DNA of 64,000 bases from Pseudomonas sp. CHM02 (GCF_000612585.1 NZ_JFCA01000007.1:1-64000); one strand, 5' to 3'. Positions 25,614 through 34,521 are shown, counted from the first letter of the stretch. A program made the numbers and translations. Notes: a model not told the origin generated them from the letters alone.

Positions 25614-26906
25614 ATGCTCGCTACCCTGGGTGTCATCACCATCCTGTGCCTGCTCGCTGCCGTCATGAGCAAACGCCTGTCACCGCTGGTGGCCCTGATC
25701 GCCTTGCCGATCATCGCCGCACTGCTCGGCGGGTTCGGCCTGCAAACCAGCGCCTTCATCATCACCGGTATCAAGAACGTCGCCCCCGTGGTCGGCATGT
25801 TTGTGTTCGCGATCCTGTTTTTCGGGATCATGACCGATGCCGGCATGCTCGATCCCATCATTGATCGCATCCTGCGCACGGTGGGGACGCGTCCTACACG
25901 GATTGTCGTCGGCACCGCGACCCTGGCGCTGCTGGTGCACCTGGACGGCTCCGGCGCGGTGACGTTCCTGGTGACGGTACCGGCGATGCTGCCGTTGTAT
26001 ACACGGCTGGGCATCGACAAACGCATCCTCGCCTGCGTCTGTGCGATGGCGGCCGGGGTCAACTTTTTGCCGTGGACAGGGCCGGTGCTGCGCTCGTCGG
26101 CGGCGCTGCATGTGCCGGTGGCAGACCTGTTCCAACCGCTGATTCCGGTGCAGATCGTCGGCCTGATTTTCGTGTTTGCCTGTGCCTGGTGGCTCGGCCG
26201 TCGCGAAGAAAAACGCCTGGGCCTTGGCGCCGGCGCCAGCGTTGATGCGGTGCCACAGCGGGTGCTCAGTGACGATGACATCAAGCTGCGTCGCCCGCGC
26301 CTGTTCTGGGTCAACCTGATCCTCACCGTGCTGGTGATGGTGGTGATGATCGCCGGCTGGGTCGACCCGGTGGTGATGTTCATGCTCGGCACCGTGGTGG
26401 CGCTGTGCATCAACTACCCGAACGTCGACGCTCAGCGCGCCCGCATCGACGCCCATGCAAAAACCGCCCTGACCATGGCCAGTATCCTGCTCGCCGCCGG
26501 GGTGTTCACCGGGATCATGCAAGGCACCGGGATGCTCAAGGCGATCGCCGAAGTGGCGGTGGCGCAGATTCCGGCCGGCCACGGCAAGCTGATCCCGGCT
26601 GTCGTGGGCTTTATTTCCATGCCACTGAGCATGCTGTTCGACCCCGATTCCTACTATTTCGGCGTGATGCCGGTGATCGCCGAAGTCGGCAAGGCCCTCG
26701 GCGTCGACCCGCTGCAAGTGGCCCAGGCCTCGTTGCTGGGCGTGCACACCACCGGTTTCCCGGTCAGCCCGCTGACCCCCGCGACCTTCCTGTTGGTGGG
26801 CCTGTGCAAGGTCGAGTTGGCCGACCACCAACGCTTCACCATTCCGTTTCTGTTTGCCGCGTCGGTGTTGATGACCCTGACGGCGTTGCTCCTGGGAGTT
26901 ATTTGA
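25614..26906 (+). CDS. CitMHS family carboxylate carrier
   Basis: A 430-residue inner-membrane carrier with about 12 hydrophobic segments, resembling the CitMHS family of metal-citrate:proton symporters (VAPVVGMFVFAILFFGIMTD early, HTTGFPVSPLTPATFLLVGL late). It starts an apparent operon with the AtuA-like pair: the next gene begins one base after its stop. Citrate itself is doubtful, because the partner genes look like acyl-CoA or hydroxy-acid catabolism; a tri- or dicarboxylate is more likely. Confidence 0.85.
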   Translation: MLATLGVITILCLLAAVMSKRLSPLVALIALPIIAALLGGFGLQTSAFIITGIKNVAPVVGMFVFAILFFGIMTDAGMLDPIIDRILRTVGTRPTRIVVGTATLALLVHLDGSGAVTFLVTVPAMLPLYTRLGIDKRILACVCAMAAGVNFLPWTGPVLRSSAALHVPVADLFQPLIPVQIVGLIFVFACAWWLGRREEKRLGLGAGASVDAVPQRVLSDDDIKLRRPRLFWVNLILTVLVMVVMIAGWVDPVVMFMLGTVVALCINYPNVDAQRARIDAHAKTALTMASILLAAGVFTGIMQGTGMLKAIAEVAVAQIPAGHGKLIPAVVGFISMPLSMLFDPDSYYFGVMPVIAEVGKALGVDPLQVAQASLLGVHTTGFPVSPLTPATFLLVGLCKVELADHQRFTIPFLFAASVLMTLTALLLGVI

Positions 26907-26907
26907 G

Positions 26908-28233
26908 ATGAAAACCTTGCGCATCGGTTCCGGCGCCGGCTATTCCGGTGACCGTATCGAACCTGCAGTCGAGTTGGCCGAACAAGGCGATCTGGATTAT
27001 CTGGTCTTCGAATGCCTGGCTGAACGTACGATTGCCCTGGCGCAACAGGCGCGGATCAGCCACCCGCAGGGGGGCTACGACCCACTGCTCAGTGAGCGCA
27101 TGCGCCGGGTATTGCCGTTTGTTGGCGCGAAGGCCGGGCGTCGTCGTTTGCGGGTGATCACCAATATGGGCGCGGCCAACCCGCTGTCAGCGGCTGTTGA
27201 AGTACGGCGGATTGCGAGCGAGCTGGGCCTTGATCTCAAGGTGGTTGCCGTGGTCGGCGACGATGTGTTGAACGTGTTGCAGCCCGAATGGTTGCTGGAC
27301 AACGGCCAGACCGTCGGCGCCCTGGGTGAGCGGTTGATCTCTGCCAATGCCTACCTGGGTGTCGACGGCATCCTGGAAGCGCTGCGCGCTGATGCCGATG
27401 TGGTAATCACCGGGCGCGTGGCCGACCCTTCCTTGTTCCTGGCGCCGCAGATGTTTGAGTTCGGCTGGGCCGCGGACGATTGGCAGCGCTTGGGGCGCGG
27501 TACGCTGGTGGGGCATTTGCTCGAATGTGCCGGGCAAGTCAGCGGCGGCTATTTTGCCGACCCTGGTTTCAAGGATGTGGAGGACCTGGCTCGCCTGGGC
27601 TTCCCCTTGGCCGAGATCGATGCCGACGGCGAAGCCCTGATCACCAAGGTCGGCGGTTCCGGTGGGCGGGTCAGCCGCGCGACCTGCACTGAGCAACTGA
27701 TCTACGAAGTGCACGATCCGGCGGCGTACCTGACGCCGGATGTGACGGCCGATTTTTCCCAGGTGGGGTTTGTCGAAGAGCGTGTTGATTGTATTCGCGC
27801 TGTGGGGGCAGATGGCCGTGCGCGACCCGAGCAGTTAAAGGTCAGCGTCGGTTACCTGGACGGTTGGATCGGCGAAGGGCAGATGTCCTACGGTGGCCCC
27901 GGTGCTGTTGCACGGGCGCAGTTGGCGCGGGATGTCGTCCTCAAGCGTCTTGAGTTGATGGGCGTGAAGATGCAGGACGTGCGCGCCGAACTGATCGGCA
28001 TGGACGCGCTGCACGGGCCGCGCAGCACGGTCGAGCCCTGGGAAGTGCGCCTGCGCGTGGCGGCTCGCTGTGAAGAACGCAGCGATGCGGTGCGCGTGGG
28101 CAATGAAGTCGAAACCCTTTACACCAATGGCCCGTCCGGTGGTGGCGGCGCCAGCAAAAGCGTACGCCAGGTGGTGGCGGTGGCGTCATTGTTGCTGCCG
28201 CGTGGTGCGGTCAACCCGAGGATCGAAGCATGA
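26908..28233 (+). CDS. AtuA-like (DUF1446) protein
   Basis: A 441-residue member of the acyclic-terpene-utilisation AtuA/DUF1446 family, whose chemistry is unsettled. Conserved runs include GSGAGYSGDRIEPA at the N-terminus, NMGAANP near residue 89, ITGRVADPSLFLAP near 166 and GGSGGRVSRATCTEQL near 249. It starts just after the CitMHS stop and overlaps the next gene by four bases. This is not the Atu cluster itself, since no acyl-CoA carboxylase is nearby; the pair probably acts on another organic acid. Confidence 0.82.
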   Translation: MKTLRIGSGAGYSGDRIEPAVELAEQGDLDYLVFECLAERTIALAQQARISHPQGGYDPLLSERMRRVLPFVGAKAGRRRLRVITNMGAANPLSAAVEVRRIASELGLDLKVVAVVGDDVLNVLQPEWLLDNGQTVGALGERLISANAYLGVDGILEALRADADVVITGRVADPSLFLAPQMFEFGWAADDWQRLGRGTLVGHLLECAGQVSGGYFADPGFKDVEDLARLGFPLAEIDADGEALITKVGGSGGRVSRATCTEQLIYEVHDPAAYLTPDVTADFSQVGFVEERVDCIRAVGADGRARPEQLKVSVGYLDGWIGEGQMSYGGPGAVARAQLARDVVLKRLELMGVKMQDVRAELIGMDALHGPRSTVEPWEVRLRVAARCEERSDAVRVGNEVETLYTNGPSGGGGASKSVRQVVAVASLLLPRGAVNPRIEA

Positions 28234-28586
28234 AGCTGCACACGCTGGCCCATTCCCGCACAGGGGATAAGGGCGATACGTCGAATATCTCGATCATTGC
28301 GTACCGTGCCGAGGATTACCCGTTGCTGTGCGAGCAACTGACGGCCGAGCGCGTGGCAGCATTCTTTGCGGACCTGCTGGAGCCTGGCGCCGCACCGGTG
28401 CGGCGTTACGAATTGCCAAATGTGCAGGCACTCAACTTCGTGCTGCCGGGGATCTTGCGCGGCGGGGTCACCCGCTCGCTGGCGCTGGATGCCCATGGCA
28501 AGTGCCTGGGGTCCGCGCTGCTGGATTTAGACATCGACCTGCAGGCGCCCGGCTTGCCGGCGATGGGCTCGAAAGCCAGGCGGTGA
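28230..28586 (+). CDS. Small AtuA-associated protein
   Basis: A 118-residue protein similar to the short domain often fused to or following AtuA-like proteins (LAHSRTGDKGDTSNISIIAYR at the N-terminus, PNVQALNFVLPGIL in the middle). The ATG overlaps the preceding stop codon (ATGA), so translation is coupled and the two probably form one complex. The last dozen or so codons (APGLPAMGSKARR) are read out of a class B REP repeat, suggesting that the original C-terminus was altered by the repeat. Confidence 0.8.
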   Translation: MKLHTLAHSRTGDKGDTSNISIIAYRAEDYPLLCEQLTAERVAAFFADLLEPGAAPVRRYELPNVQALNFVLPGILRGGVTRSLALDAHGKCLGSALLDLDIDLQAPGLPAMGSKARR

Positions 28587-28623
28587 TTTTCTGGATGCCA
28601 TCGCCGGCACGCCGGGCCCTACA
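28541..28623. repeat. REP inverted pair (class B) overlapping a coding end
   Basis: The left arm (CAGGCGCCCGGCTTGCCGGC) lies inside the end of the AtuA-associated gene. The right arm (GCCGGCACGCCGGGCCCTAC) follows it. Confidence 0.82.
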
Positions 28624-28638
28624 GGAGGGCGGTGCCTG

Positions 28639-29010
28639 TCAGATCGCGGCGAAGCGCTTGTCGAGGTAATCGATGATCACCTTGGAGTCGTACATCCAGG
28701 TGGTCTGGCCGTTTTCTTCAATGCGCAGGCACGGCACCTTGATCTTGCCACCTTGCTCCAGCAGGGTCTGGCGGTCTTGCTCGTTGTTCTTCGCATCTTT
28801 CAACGCGACGGGCACATTCAAGCGGTGCAGGGTGCGGCGGGTCTTCACGCAGAACGGGCAGGCATGGAATTGATAGAGCGTCAGTGCCTTGGCCGCTGCA
28901 TTGACCTGCGCCTGTTGTTCGGCAGGGCGTTGCTTTTTGCGTGGGCGGGTCAGGTAGTCGCCCGCGATGATGACGTGGCCGAGGCCCACTCGAAGTGCTT
29001 TGACGAACAT
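28639..29010 (-). CDS. Glutaredoxin-like protein
   Basis: A 123-residue thioredoxin-fold protein with a dithiol CPFC site at residues 51-54 and the GKIKVPCLRIEE cis-Pro region, followed by DSKVIIDYL as in GST N-terminal domains. A basic 40-residue N-terminal extension with a weakly hydrophobic start precedes the fold. It is probably a glutathione-dependent disulfide reductase. The ATG at 29008-29010 was chosen as the only start that keeps the extension. It lies downstream of folE across a terminator. Confidence 0.85.
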   Translation of the reverse strand: MFVKALRVGLGHVIIAGDYLTRPRKKQRPAEQQAQVNAAAKALTLYQFHACPFCVKTRRTLHRLNVPVALKDAKNNEQDRQTLLEQGGKIKVPCLRIEENGQTTWMYDSKVIIDYLDKRFAAI

Positions 29011-29067
29011 GGCTGAAACCTCTTGCCCATAACTGAGGGGCGGCAGCTTACCTGAATTTTGCGGGCG

Positions 29068-29092
29068 AAAAAAAACCGGCGATGAACGCCGG
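29068..29092 (-). terminator. Intrinsic terminator after folE
   Basis: On the minus strand, CCGGCG and CGCCGG pair around a five-base loop and are followed by eight Ts, about 20 bases after the folE stop. Confidence 0.88.
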
Positions 29093-29111
29093 CCTTTTCG
29101 TACGCAGCCTG

Positions 29112-29657
29112 TTACTTGATCAGGCTGAGGAATTCGCTGCGGGTGGCCGCGTTTTCGCGGAACTCACCCAGCATCACCGAGGTGATCATCGACGAATTCT
29201 GTTTTTCCACACCGCGCATCATCATGCACATGTGTTTGGCTTCGATCACCACGGCCACGCCCAGGGCGCCGGTCACCTGCATCACGGCATCGGCGATCTG
29301 GCGGCTGAGGTTTTCCTGGATCTGCAGGCGGCGCGCATACATGTCGACAATCCGCGCGACCTTCGACAGGCCCAGCACTTTGCCGCTCGGGATATACGCC
29401 CCGTGTGCCTTGCCGATAAACGGCAACAGGTGGTGTTCGCACAGCGAGTACAACTCGATGTCCTTGACCAGCACCATTTCGCTGTTGTCGGAGCTGAACA
29501 AGGCACCGTTGGTGACTTCTTCCAGTGTCTGCTCATAGCCGCGGCAGAGATACTGCATGGCCTTGGCGGCACGTTTTGGCGTGTCGAGCAGGCCCTCGCG
29601 GGAAACGTCCTCGCCGAGTTGGCCGAGGATCGCGGTGTAATTCTGTTCCAGGGACAT
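29112..29657 (-). CDS. folE: GTP cyclohydrolase I
   Basis: Converts GTP to 7,8-dihydroneopterin triphosphate, the first step of folate and pterin synthesis. The 181-residue protein keeps the zinc ligands: Cys and His in LCEHHLLPF and the second Cys in [21 protein letters not shown] follows, as expected. The start is the ATG giving [11 protein letters not shown]; a longer frame to 29732 has no family support. It lies downstream of the Smr gene by 78 bases, the order I recall for PA1674-PA1675. Confidence 0.96.
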   Translation of the reverse strand: MSLEQNYTAILGQLGEDVSREGLLDTPKRAAKAMQYLCRGYEQTLEEVTNGALFSSDNSEMVLVKDIELYSLCEHHLLPFIGKAHGAYIPSGKVLGLSKVARIVDMYARRLQIQENLSRQIADAVMQVTGALGVAVVIEAKHMCMMMRGVEKQNSSMITSVMLGEFRENAATRSEFLSLIK

Positions 29658-29735
29658 GAAACTACCTGTGGGATTTTCGCAAAGCGCAAGGTTACGGTGG
29701 CGGGCACATCGCTGCAAGCCTGACGAGGACACTTG

Positions 29736-30293
29736 TTACTCGTCGCGGCCTTCCATCATGGTGCGCTTGAGCATCACGTACACCGCACCCGCGCCGCCGT
29801 GGCGGGCCTGGCACGAGGTGAAGCCGAGTACCTGGGTGTGCTGGCGCAGCCAGGTGTTGACGTGGCTCTTGATCATTGGCCGCTTGCCGTCCAGGCGTAC
29901 GGCCTTGCCATGGGTGACGCGCACGCAGCGGATTTCGAACTTGGTGGCTTCGGCCAGGAAGGCCCACAGGGTTTCCCGGGCCTTTTCCACGTTCATGCCG
30001 TGCAGGTCGAGGCTGCCTTCGAACGGGATCTGGCCGGCCTTGAGCTTGCGCATCTGGCTTTCCTGCACGCCGTCGCGGGCCCACATCAGCTCGTCTTCGG
30101 GGCCGACATCGATCACGAACTGGTCCGACAGGCCGTCCACGGTGGTGGCATCGGTGCGCACGGTCGCGGCCTGGCGCAGCTTGGCGATCTGCGCCCGGTC
30201 AGCCTTGGGTTTGCCGGTGTCGGCTCGGTCGTGCTTGATCGGCTTGACGCCGCGCAGCTCGTTTTTGAACAGGGAAAAATCGTCGTCTTGCAT
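29736..30293 (-). CDS. Smr/MutS2 C-terminal domain protein
   Basis: A 185-residue stand-alone Smr-domain protein. The charged N-terminal half is followed by the Smr core with SLDLHGMN (LDLHG at residues 95-99), VRVTHGKA and QARHGGAGAVYVMLKR. Smr domains of this type bind nucleic acids, and some members nick DNA or RNA at stalled ribosomes. The physiological role here is not established. The ATG at 30291-30293 fits. It precedes folE on the same strand. Confidence 0.88.
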   Translation of the reverse strand: MQDDDFSLFKNELRGVKPIKHDRADTGKPKADRAQIAKLRQAATVRTDATTVDGLSDQFVIDVGPEDELMWARDGVQESQMRKLKAGQIPFEGSLDLHGMNVEKARETLWAFLAEATKFEIRCVRVTHGKAVRLDGKRPMIKSHVNTWLRQHTQVLGFTSCQARHGGAGAVYVMLKRTMMEGRDE

Positions 30294-30368
30294 GTCAGCC
30301 TCCGCGAAGGGCGGGCAGTTTACCTAAATCGCGGCGGCCGGGGCGCAGGAAACGCTATCCAAGCGCCA

Positions 30369-30689
30369 TCAGTCGTGCTTTTTCATCAGGTGCGAAGCGA
30401 TATTCAGTGACAACGGTTGGCGCATTTTCCGACGACTACGGCGCCACAACCAGACGCCCAACCACACTACCAGCAAGCCGATCACCAACAGAATCGCCGA
30501 GCCGCCGGGGCTGGCATTCAGTTCGCCAAGGGCCGGCGAATGACCAAACAGGCCGGCGCCACCAGCGCCGGTCAACAGCAGGCCTACGATCGCCAGCAGC
30601 GCGGCAATGCCGGCCACCAGGCGCAGACGCCAATTGCTCGGGCCCTTGGGGCGCAAGCGACGAGCGTCAAAACCATCGGATATCTTCAT
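30369..30689 (-). CDS. Small two-helix membrane protein of unknown function
   Basis: A 106-residue protein with two strong hydrophobic segments (about residues 20-42 and 60-80), the second followed by a basic stretch (RRSRRKMRQ). The start is the ATG giving MKISDGFDARR, supported by GGAGG upstream; longer readings lack support. The positively charged ends suggest that both termini face the cytoplasm. Its position between the Smr and isochorismatase-like genes matches my memory of PA1676. I do not recognise a function. Confidence 0.7.
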   Translation of the reverse strand: MKISDGFDARRLRPKGPSNWRLRLVAGIAALLAIVGLLLTGAGGAGLFGHSPALGELNASPGGSAILLVIGLLVVWLGVWLWRRSRRKMRQPLSLNIASHLMKKHD

Positions 30690-30830
30690 TCCGACCTTTC
30701 CTCCAGGGTATCGGCCCTTCGACCGGACAATACACAGGTTGTTCCTGTACCAGAGGCAATTGCGGCAAATGGCAGGCATTTGCGGATGAGCGGGGCCGTA
30801 AACAGGCCGCGCCGCTCATCAGAAGGTCGA

Positions 30831-31421
30831 TCAGATCAGATCTTTGGTCAGCGCCAGGGTGGCGAAGTTGTCGGCCATGATGGCCATTTCGGTCTGCTGC
30901 ACGTGTTCGGCGCTCAGGATGCCGCCTTTGTAAGGCAGGTCACGGGTGGCGCAGGCGTCTTCCACCAGGGTGCAGCGAAAGCCCAGGTTCTTGGCGGCAC
31001 GCACGGTGGTGCTGACGCTGGAGTGGCTCATGAAACCGCAGACGATCAGGTCCAGGGAGCCTAGGTCCTGCAAGTGTTTTTCCAGCCCGGTGCCGTGGAA
31101 AGCGCTGGGCAGCAACTTGCCGATGATGGTTTCGTCGCCTTCAGGCTCAAGGCCCGGGATGAATTCGCCGCGTTCGCCCTGAGGGTCAAACAGGCCGCCA
31201 ACGGTGCCCAGGTGGCGCACATGCACGATCGGGCGCCCGGCGTTGCGGGCCGCGGCGACCAGTTGCTTGATATTGCCAACCGCTGCGTCCATGCCCGAGA
31301 GGGCGAGTGGACCGCTGAGGTATTCCTTCTGGGCGTCGATGATCACGAGGGTCGCATGGCTGAGGTTCGCTGCTGCGTAACCACGACCGCTGAGTTGAAA
31401 CATCGTCTTTGGAACGGACAT
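30831..31421 (-). CDS. Isochorismatase-like (cysteine hydrolase family) protein with Ser at the Cys position
   Basis: A 196-residue protein of the isochorismatase-like hydrolase fold. The family's Asp (VIIDAQ, Asp29) and Lys (GKLLPSAF, Lys102) are present. At the place where hydrolases of this type have the nucleophilic Cys (G-F-M-T-H-x-C-V-S), this protein reads GFMSHSSVSTT with Ser135. It may be inactive, may use Ser, or may act like EntB-type isochorismatases, which lack the Cys. The start is the ATG giving MSVPKTMFQL. It is divergent from prmB. Confidence 0.82.
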   Translation of the reverse strand: MSVPKTMFQLSGRGYAAANLSHATLVIIDAQKEYLSGPLALSGMDAAVGNIKQLVAAARNAGRPIVHVRHLGTVGGLFDPQGERGEFIPGLEPEGDETIIGKLLPSAFHGTGLEKHLQDLGSLDLIVCGFMSHSSVSTTVRAAKNLGFRCTLVEDACATRDLPYKGGILSAEHVQQTEMAIMADNFATLALTKDLI

Positions 31422-31660
31422 TCTGGGGCTCCTGTGAGGGGGGCTTTTGTGACATTGTCCACTGGCTGAGCGGTTCTGTGAATCGCTACCATCGTAAGGT
31501 ACGCCGTTGTTGACGTGCAGCCATGTCAAGAGGTGTGCTTGTTTAACCCAATGATGGCAATTTGGATGAAATCCGACAGATGGCGAAGGCGTTTCGTACA
31601 TCGAAGGGACAGGCGAAGGCTGTTAGAATCGCCAGTCGTTTTTTCCAGGAGCTTGCCCCC

Positions 31661-32569
31661 GTGATCACATCCCGCCTGCGCACCGTGCGCGACCACATCC
31701 GTTGGGCTGTCAGCCGTTTCCATGGGGAAGACCTGTTTTTCGGGCACGGCACCGACAATGCCTGGGACGAAGCCCGTCAATTGGTGCTCGGCGCCTTGCA
31801 CCTGCCGTGGGAGATTGCCGACAGCTATCTGGATTGCAACCTGGAAGAAGAGGAAATTTCCCACGTGCAGCGTTTGCTGCATCGCCGTATCCATGAACGT
31901 GTGCCCACCGCTTACCTGCTGAAGGAGGCCTGGTTCTGCGGCCTGTCGTTTATCGTCGACGAGCGTGTGCTGATCCCGCGTTCACCGATCGGTGAGCTGA
32001 TCGAAAACCGCTTCGAACCCTGGCTGGCCCAGCCGCCGGCGCGCATCCTCGACCTGTGCACGGGCTCCGGTTGCATTGGCATCGCCTGCGCCTACGAGTT
32101 CCAGGACGCTGAAGTGGTGCTGGGAGACTTGTCCTTCGAAGCCTTGGAAGTCGCCAACCAGAACATCGAGCGCCACGGCGTCGACGAGCGGGTGTACACC
32201 GTGCAGGGCGATGGCTTCGACGGCCTGCCGGGCCAGCGCTTTGACCTGATCGTCTCGAACCCGCCGTATGTGGACGCCGAAGACTTCGCCGACATGCCGG
32301 ATGAGTACCAGCACGAACCGGAACTGGGCCTGGCCTGCGGCGACGATGGTTTGAACCTGGTGCGGCGCATGCTGGCCGAAGCGGCGGACCACCTGACCGA
32401 GAAGGGCTTGTTGATTGTTGAAGTGGGCAACAGCCAGGTGCATGTCGAAGCGCTGTACCCGGAAGTAGACTTCGCCTGGCTGGACTTCCAGCGCGGTGGC
32501 CACGGCGTGTTCATGCTGACGGCCGAGCAGTGCCGCCAGCATCAGGCCGTCTTCGCCGCCCGAGTGTGA
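31661..32569 (+). CDS. prmB: Ribosomal protein L3 glutamine methyltransferase
   Basis: Methylates a conserved Gln of ribosomal protein L3 using S-adenosylmethionine. The 302-residue protein has an N-terminal helical domain and a Rossmann methyltransferase domain, with the SAM loop [12 protein letters not shown] and the glutamine-binding NPPY motif at residues 200-203. The start is a GTG at 31661 with AGGAG nine bases upstream; this gives the usual PrmB length, whereas a longer frame from 31562 runs into the promoter. A class B REP pair follows. Confidence 0.93.
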   Translation: MITSRLRTVRDHIRWAVSRFHGEDLFFGHGTDNAWDEARQLVLGALHLPWEIADSYLDCNLEEEEISHVQRLLHRRIHERVPTAYLLKEAWFCGLSFIVDERVLIPRSPIGELIENRFEPWLAQPPARILDLCTGSGCIGIACAYEFQDAEVVLGDLSFEALEVANQNIERHGVDERVYTVQGDGFDGLPGQRFDLIVSNPPYVDAEDFADMPDEYQHEPELGLACGDDGLNLVRRMLAEAADHLTEKGLLIVEVGNSQVHVEALYPEVDFAWLDFQRGGHGVFMLTAEQCRQHQAVFAARV

Positions 32570-32578
32570 CGCACGACC

Positions 32579-32645
32579 TGTAGGCGCCCGGCTTGCCGGC
32601 GATGGTACTCTTGTGGTCGCCATCGCCGACAAGCCGGGCTTCTAG
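32579..32645. repeat. REP inverted pair (class B)
   Basis: Inverted units of the TGTAGGCGCCCGGCTTGCC type between the convergent prmB and the unknown gene at 32653, starting 10 bases after the prmB stop. Confidence 0.86.
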
Positions 32646-32652
32646 CGTTGAA

Positions 32653-33459
32653 TTACCGGTGTGTCGCAATCCAGATCAACAACCCCGCCTGAAACACCGT
32701 AAACGCCACCAGGCATGTGATGGTAAAGCGCAACCCGCTGTCTTCACGCTTGAACTTGGTGACCTTTTCTTCTTCCTTGCGCAGCTTCACTTCCTGCTCC
32801 GCCAGGTTCTGCTCGGCCTGTTGCAGCATCTGCGCGGCTTCGAGAATCTCCACGAATTGCAGTTTTTCGGTGTTCCAGCTGTCCAGCACATCGCTGACCT
32901 TACCCGGTTGCACGTTGCCCTTCAGGTGCTGTACGTCGGCGTAGGCCACGTCAAAACCCTGGATGCGCAGGAAATGATCGCGGCGCAGGCGGGTGGATTC
33001 GTTGAGTGCATCCTTGTTGGCCAGGTCGACGCCGTCGACGCGGTAGTGTGACCATTTCTTCTTCGCCCATGCAGCGCCCTGGGCCACCAGGAAGCGCCCG
33101 ATGCCACGGTTGGCCGGTTCGATCTCCAGGCTGTTGCCCGGGCCGAAATGCACACGCTGCTTGTCATGGTCGACCCAGATATCCAGGTGATTCTGCTCGC
33201 GGCGCACCCGTTGCCCCGGCAGTTGGATGACCATGCGCAGCAGGCTGTGGTGTTTGTCATTGCGCTCGGCATAGCCGAACTGCACGAACCGCAACGGCCG
33301 CACGCCGGTGGCACGGTCGGTGGCCAGGGGCGCCAGGCGCAGCATTTTGAAATGCTCGGCCTGAACCTCCGTCCACGGCAGGGGCGCCGCGTCGACGGCC
33401 TCGGTTTTTTCAGCCGGGGTTTCGGCGGTAGATTCCGGTGTTGCTTCAGTGGTTGTCAT
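32653..33459 (-). CDS. Unknown protein with coiled coil and C-terminal membrane anchor
   Basis: A 268-residue protein. Residues 1-28 are acidic and low in complexity (TEATPESTAETPAEKTEA), followed by a mixed alpha/beta region rich in Arg and His. A charged heptad-like helix runs at about 195-240 (QMLQQAEQNLAEQEVKLRKE), and one hydrophobic segment lies at the very C-terminus (FTITCLVAFTVFQAGLLIWI). This suggests a tail-anchored inner-membrane protein facing the cytoplasm. It occupies the position of PA1679 as I recall it. The family is not recognised. Confidence 0.75.
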   Translation of the reverse strand: MTTTEATPESTAETPAEKTEAVDAAPLPWTEVQAEHFKMLRLAPLATDRATGVRPLRFVQFGYAERNDKHHSLLRMVIQLPGQRVRREQNHLDIWVDHDKQRVHFGPGNSLEIEPANRGIGRFLVAQGAAWAKKKWSHYRVDGVDLANKDALNESTRLRRDHFLRIQGFDVAYADVQHLKGNVQPGKVSDVLDSWNTEKLQFVEILEAAQMLQQAEQNLAEQEVKLRKEEEKVTKFKREDSGLRFTITCLVAFTVFQAGLLIWIATHR

Positions 33460-33479
33460 GCGGCGCGATCCTGTCCAAA

Positions 33480-33517
33480 CCCAGCGAGTCGACAGTCTTT
33501 TTGCTGTCGACTCTGGG
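33480..33517 (-). terminator. Long hairpin after the alpha/beta hydrolase gene
   Basis: The arms CCCAGCGAGTCGACAG and CTGTCGACTCTGGG pair over 14 bases with one bulge around a short T-rich loop. It lies between two minus-strand genes. The T-run after it is weak. Confidence 0.6.
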
Positions 33518-33558
33518 CTTATCGGCCGCTTTTCTCAGGACTGGAGGCAAATTGTCGC

Positions 33559-34521
33559 TTAACGGGGGTGAAGTCCGTCGATAAAGCGTACCAGGCGGCT
33601 TCCGAGCTCGGCGGCGAGGGGCAGTTGCGGGTCATTGTAGGAAGCCAATTGCTGTTTTACCTCGTTGGGGACGATGCGCATCACGTGGTTCATGCCTTCG
33701 ATGACGGTCAATTGCGCGTCGGGCTTGGCCTTTTTCAATCGCTCGGCATCACCGACGCCCACCTGGAGGTCGTTGGTGCCCTGGATGATCAGCGCCGGCA
33801 TACGCAACCTGGCGAAGGCTGCCGAGGGATCGGCGCGGAACAGGCTGATCAGATAAGGCTGCACGCTGGGTCGGAAAATACCTTCCAGCGGGCCGGGCAC
33901 CTCGGCGTCCACCTGGCCGGCCTTGAGGTGATCGAGGATTTGATTGCTGCGCAGCAGCAGGGCAGGGGGCAAGTGGTCGGCCAGTTGCTGGCGGATCACC
34001 TGGTCCACCGGCCGGGCGCTGCCGGACAATGAAATAACGCCGGCCGGGTCCAGTTGCGGCGCGGCGAGGGTTGCCACCAACGCGCCTTCGCTATGGCCGA
34101 GCACAATCAGCGGGCCCATGCGTTTGTCGGCCTTGAGCAGTTTGCCCCAGGCCACGGCGTCGGCCACGTAGGCGTCCAAGGTCAGGTTGCGTTCATCCGG
34201 CGTGGCCGCCAGGCTGGCGGCCACGCCGCGCTTGTCGTAGCGCACGCTGGCGATGTTGTGCCGCGCCAGCACCCAGGCCAGGCGCTTGAGGCTGTCGTTG
34301 CGCGCGCCGTCGGCGCTGTTGCCGTTGCGGTCGGTGGGGCCGGAGCCGGCGATGATCAGCACCACCGGCACGGGTGTGTCGGATTGGGGCAGTAACAGTG
34401 AACCAAACAGCTCGCCGCTGCCGGTGTCCAGGCTGATCGGCCGTTGCAGCACCACAGGGGAGGCGGCAAAGCCAAGGCTGGAAAACAGGGTGAGGGTCAA
34501 GAGCAGAACTCGCAGCATCAT
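33559..34521 (-). CDS. Exported alpha/beta hydrolase
   Basis: A 320-residue hydrolase with a signal peptide (MMLRVLLLTLTLFSSLGFAA). The catalytic triad is visible: Ser144 in LGHSEGAL, an Asp in IQGTNDLQVG and a His in EGMNHVMR. The oxyanion region IIAGSGPTDRNG and DKRGVAASL match periplasmic serine hydrolases of the dienelactone/acyl-esterase type. The substrate is unknown. It is divergent from aroC, in the same place I recall for PA1680. Confidence 0.87.
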   Translation of the reverse strand: MMLRVLLLTLTLFSSLGFAASPVVLQRPISLDTGSGELFGSLLLPQSDTPVPVVLIIAGSGPTDRNGNSADGARNDSLKRLAWVLARHNIASVRYDKRGVAASLAATPDERNLTLDAYVADAVAWGKLLKADKRMGPLIVLGHSEGALVATLAAPQLDPAGVISLSGSARPVDQVIRQQLADHLPPALLLRSNQILDHLKAGQVDAEVPGPLEGIFRPSVQPYLISLFRADPSAAFARLRMPALIIQGTNDLQVGVGDAERLKKAKPDAQLTVIEGMNHVMRIVPNEVKQQLASYNDPQLPLAAELGSRLVRFIDGLHPR

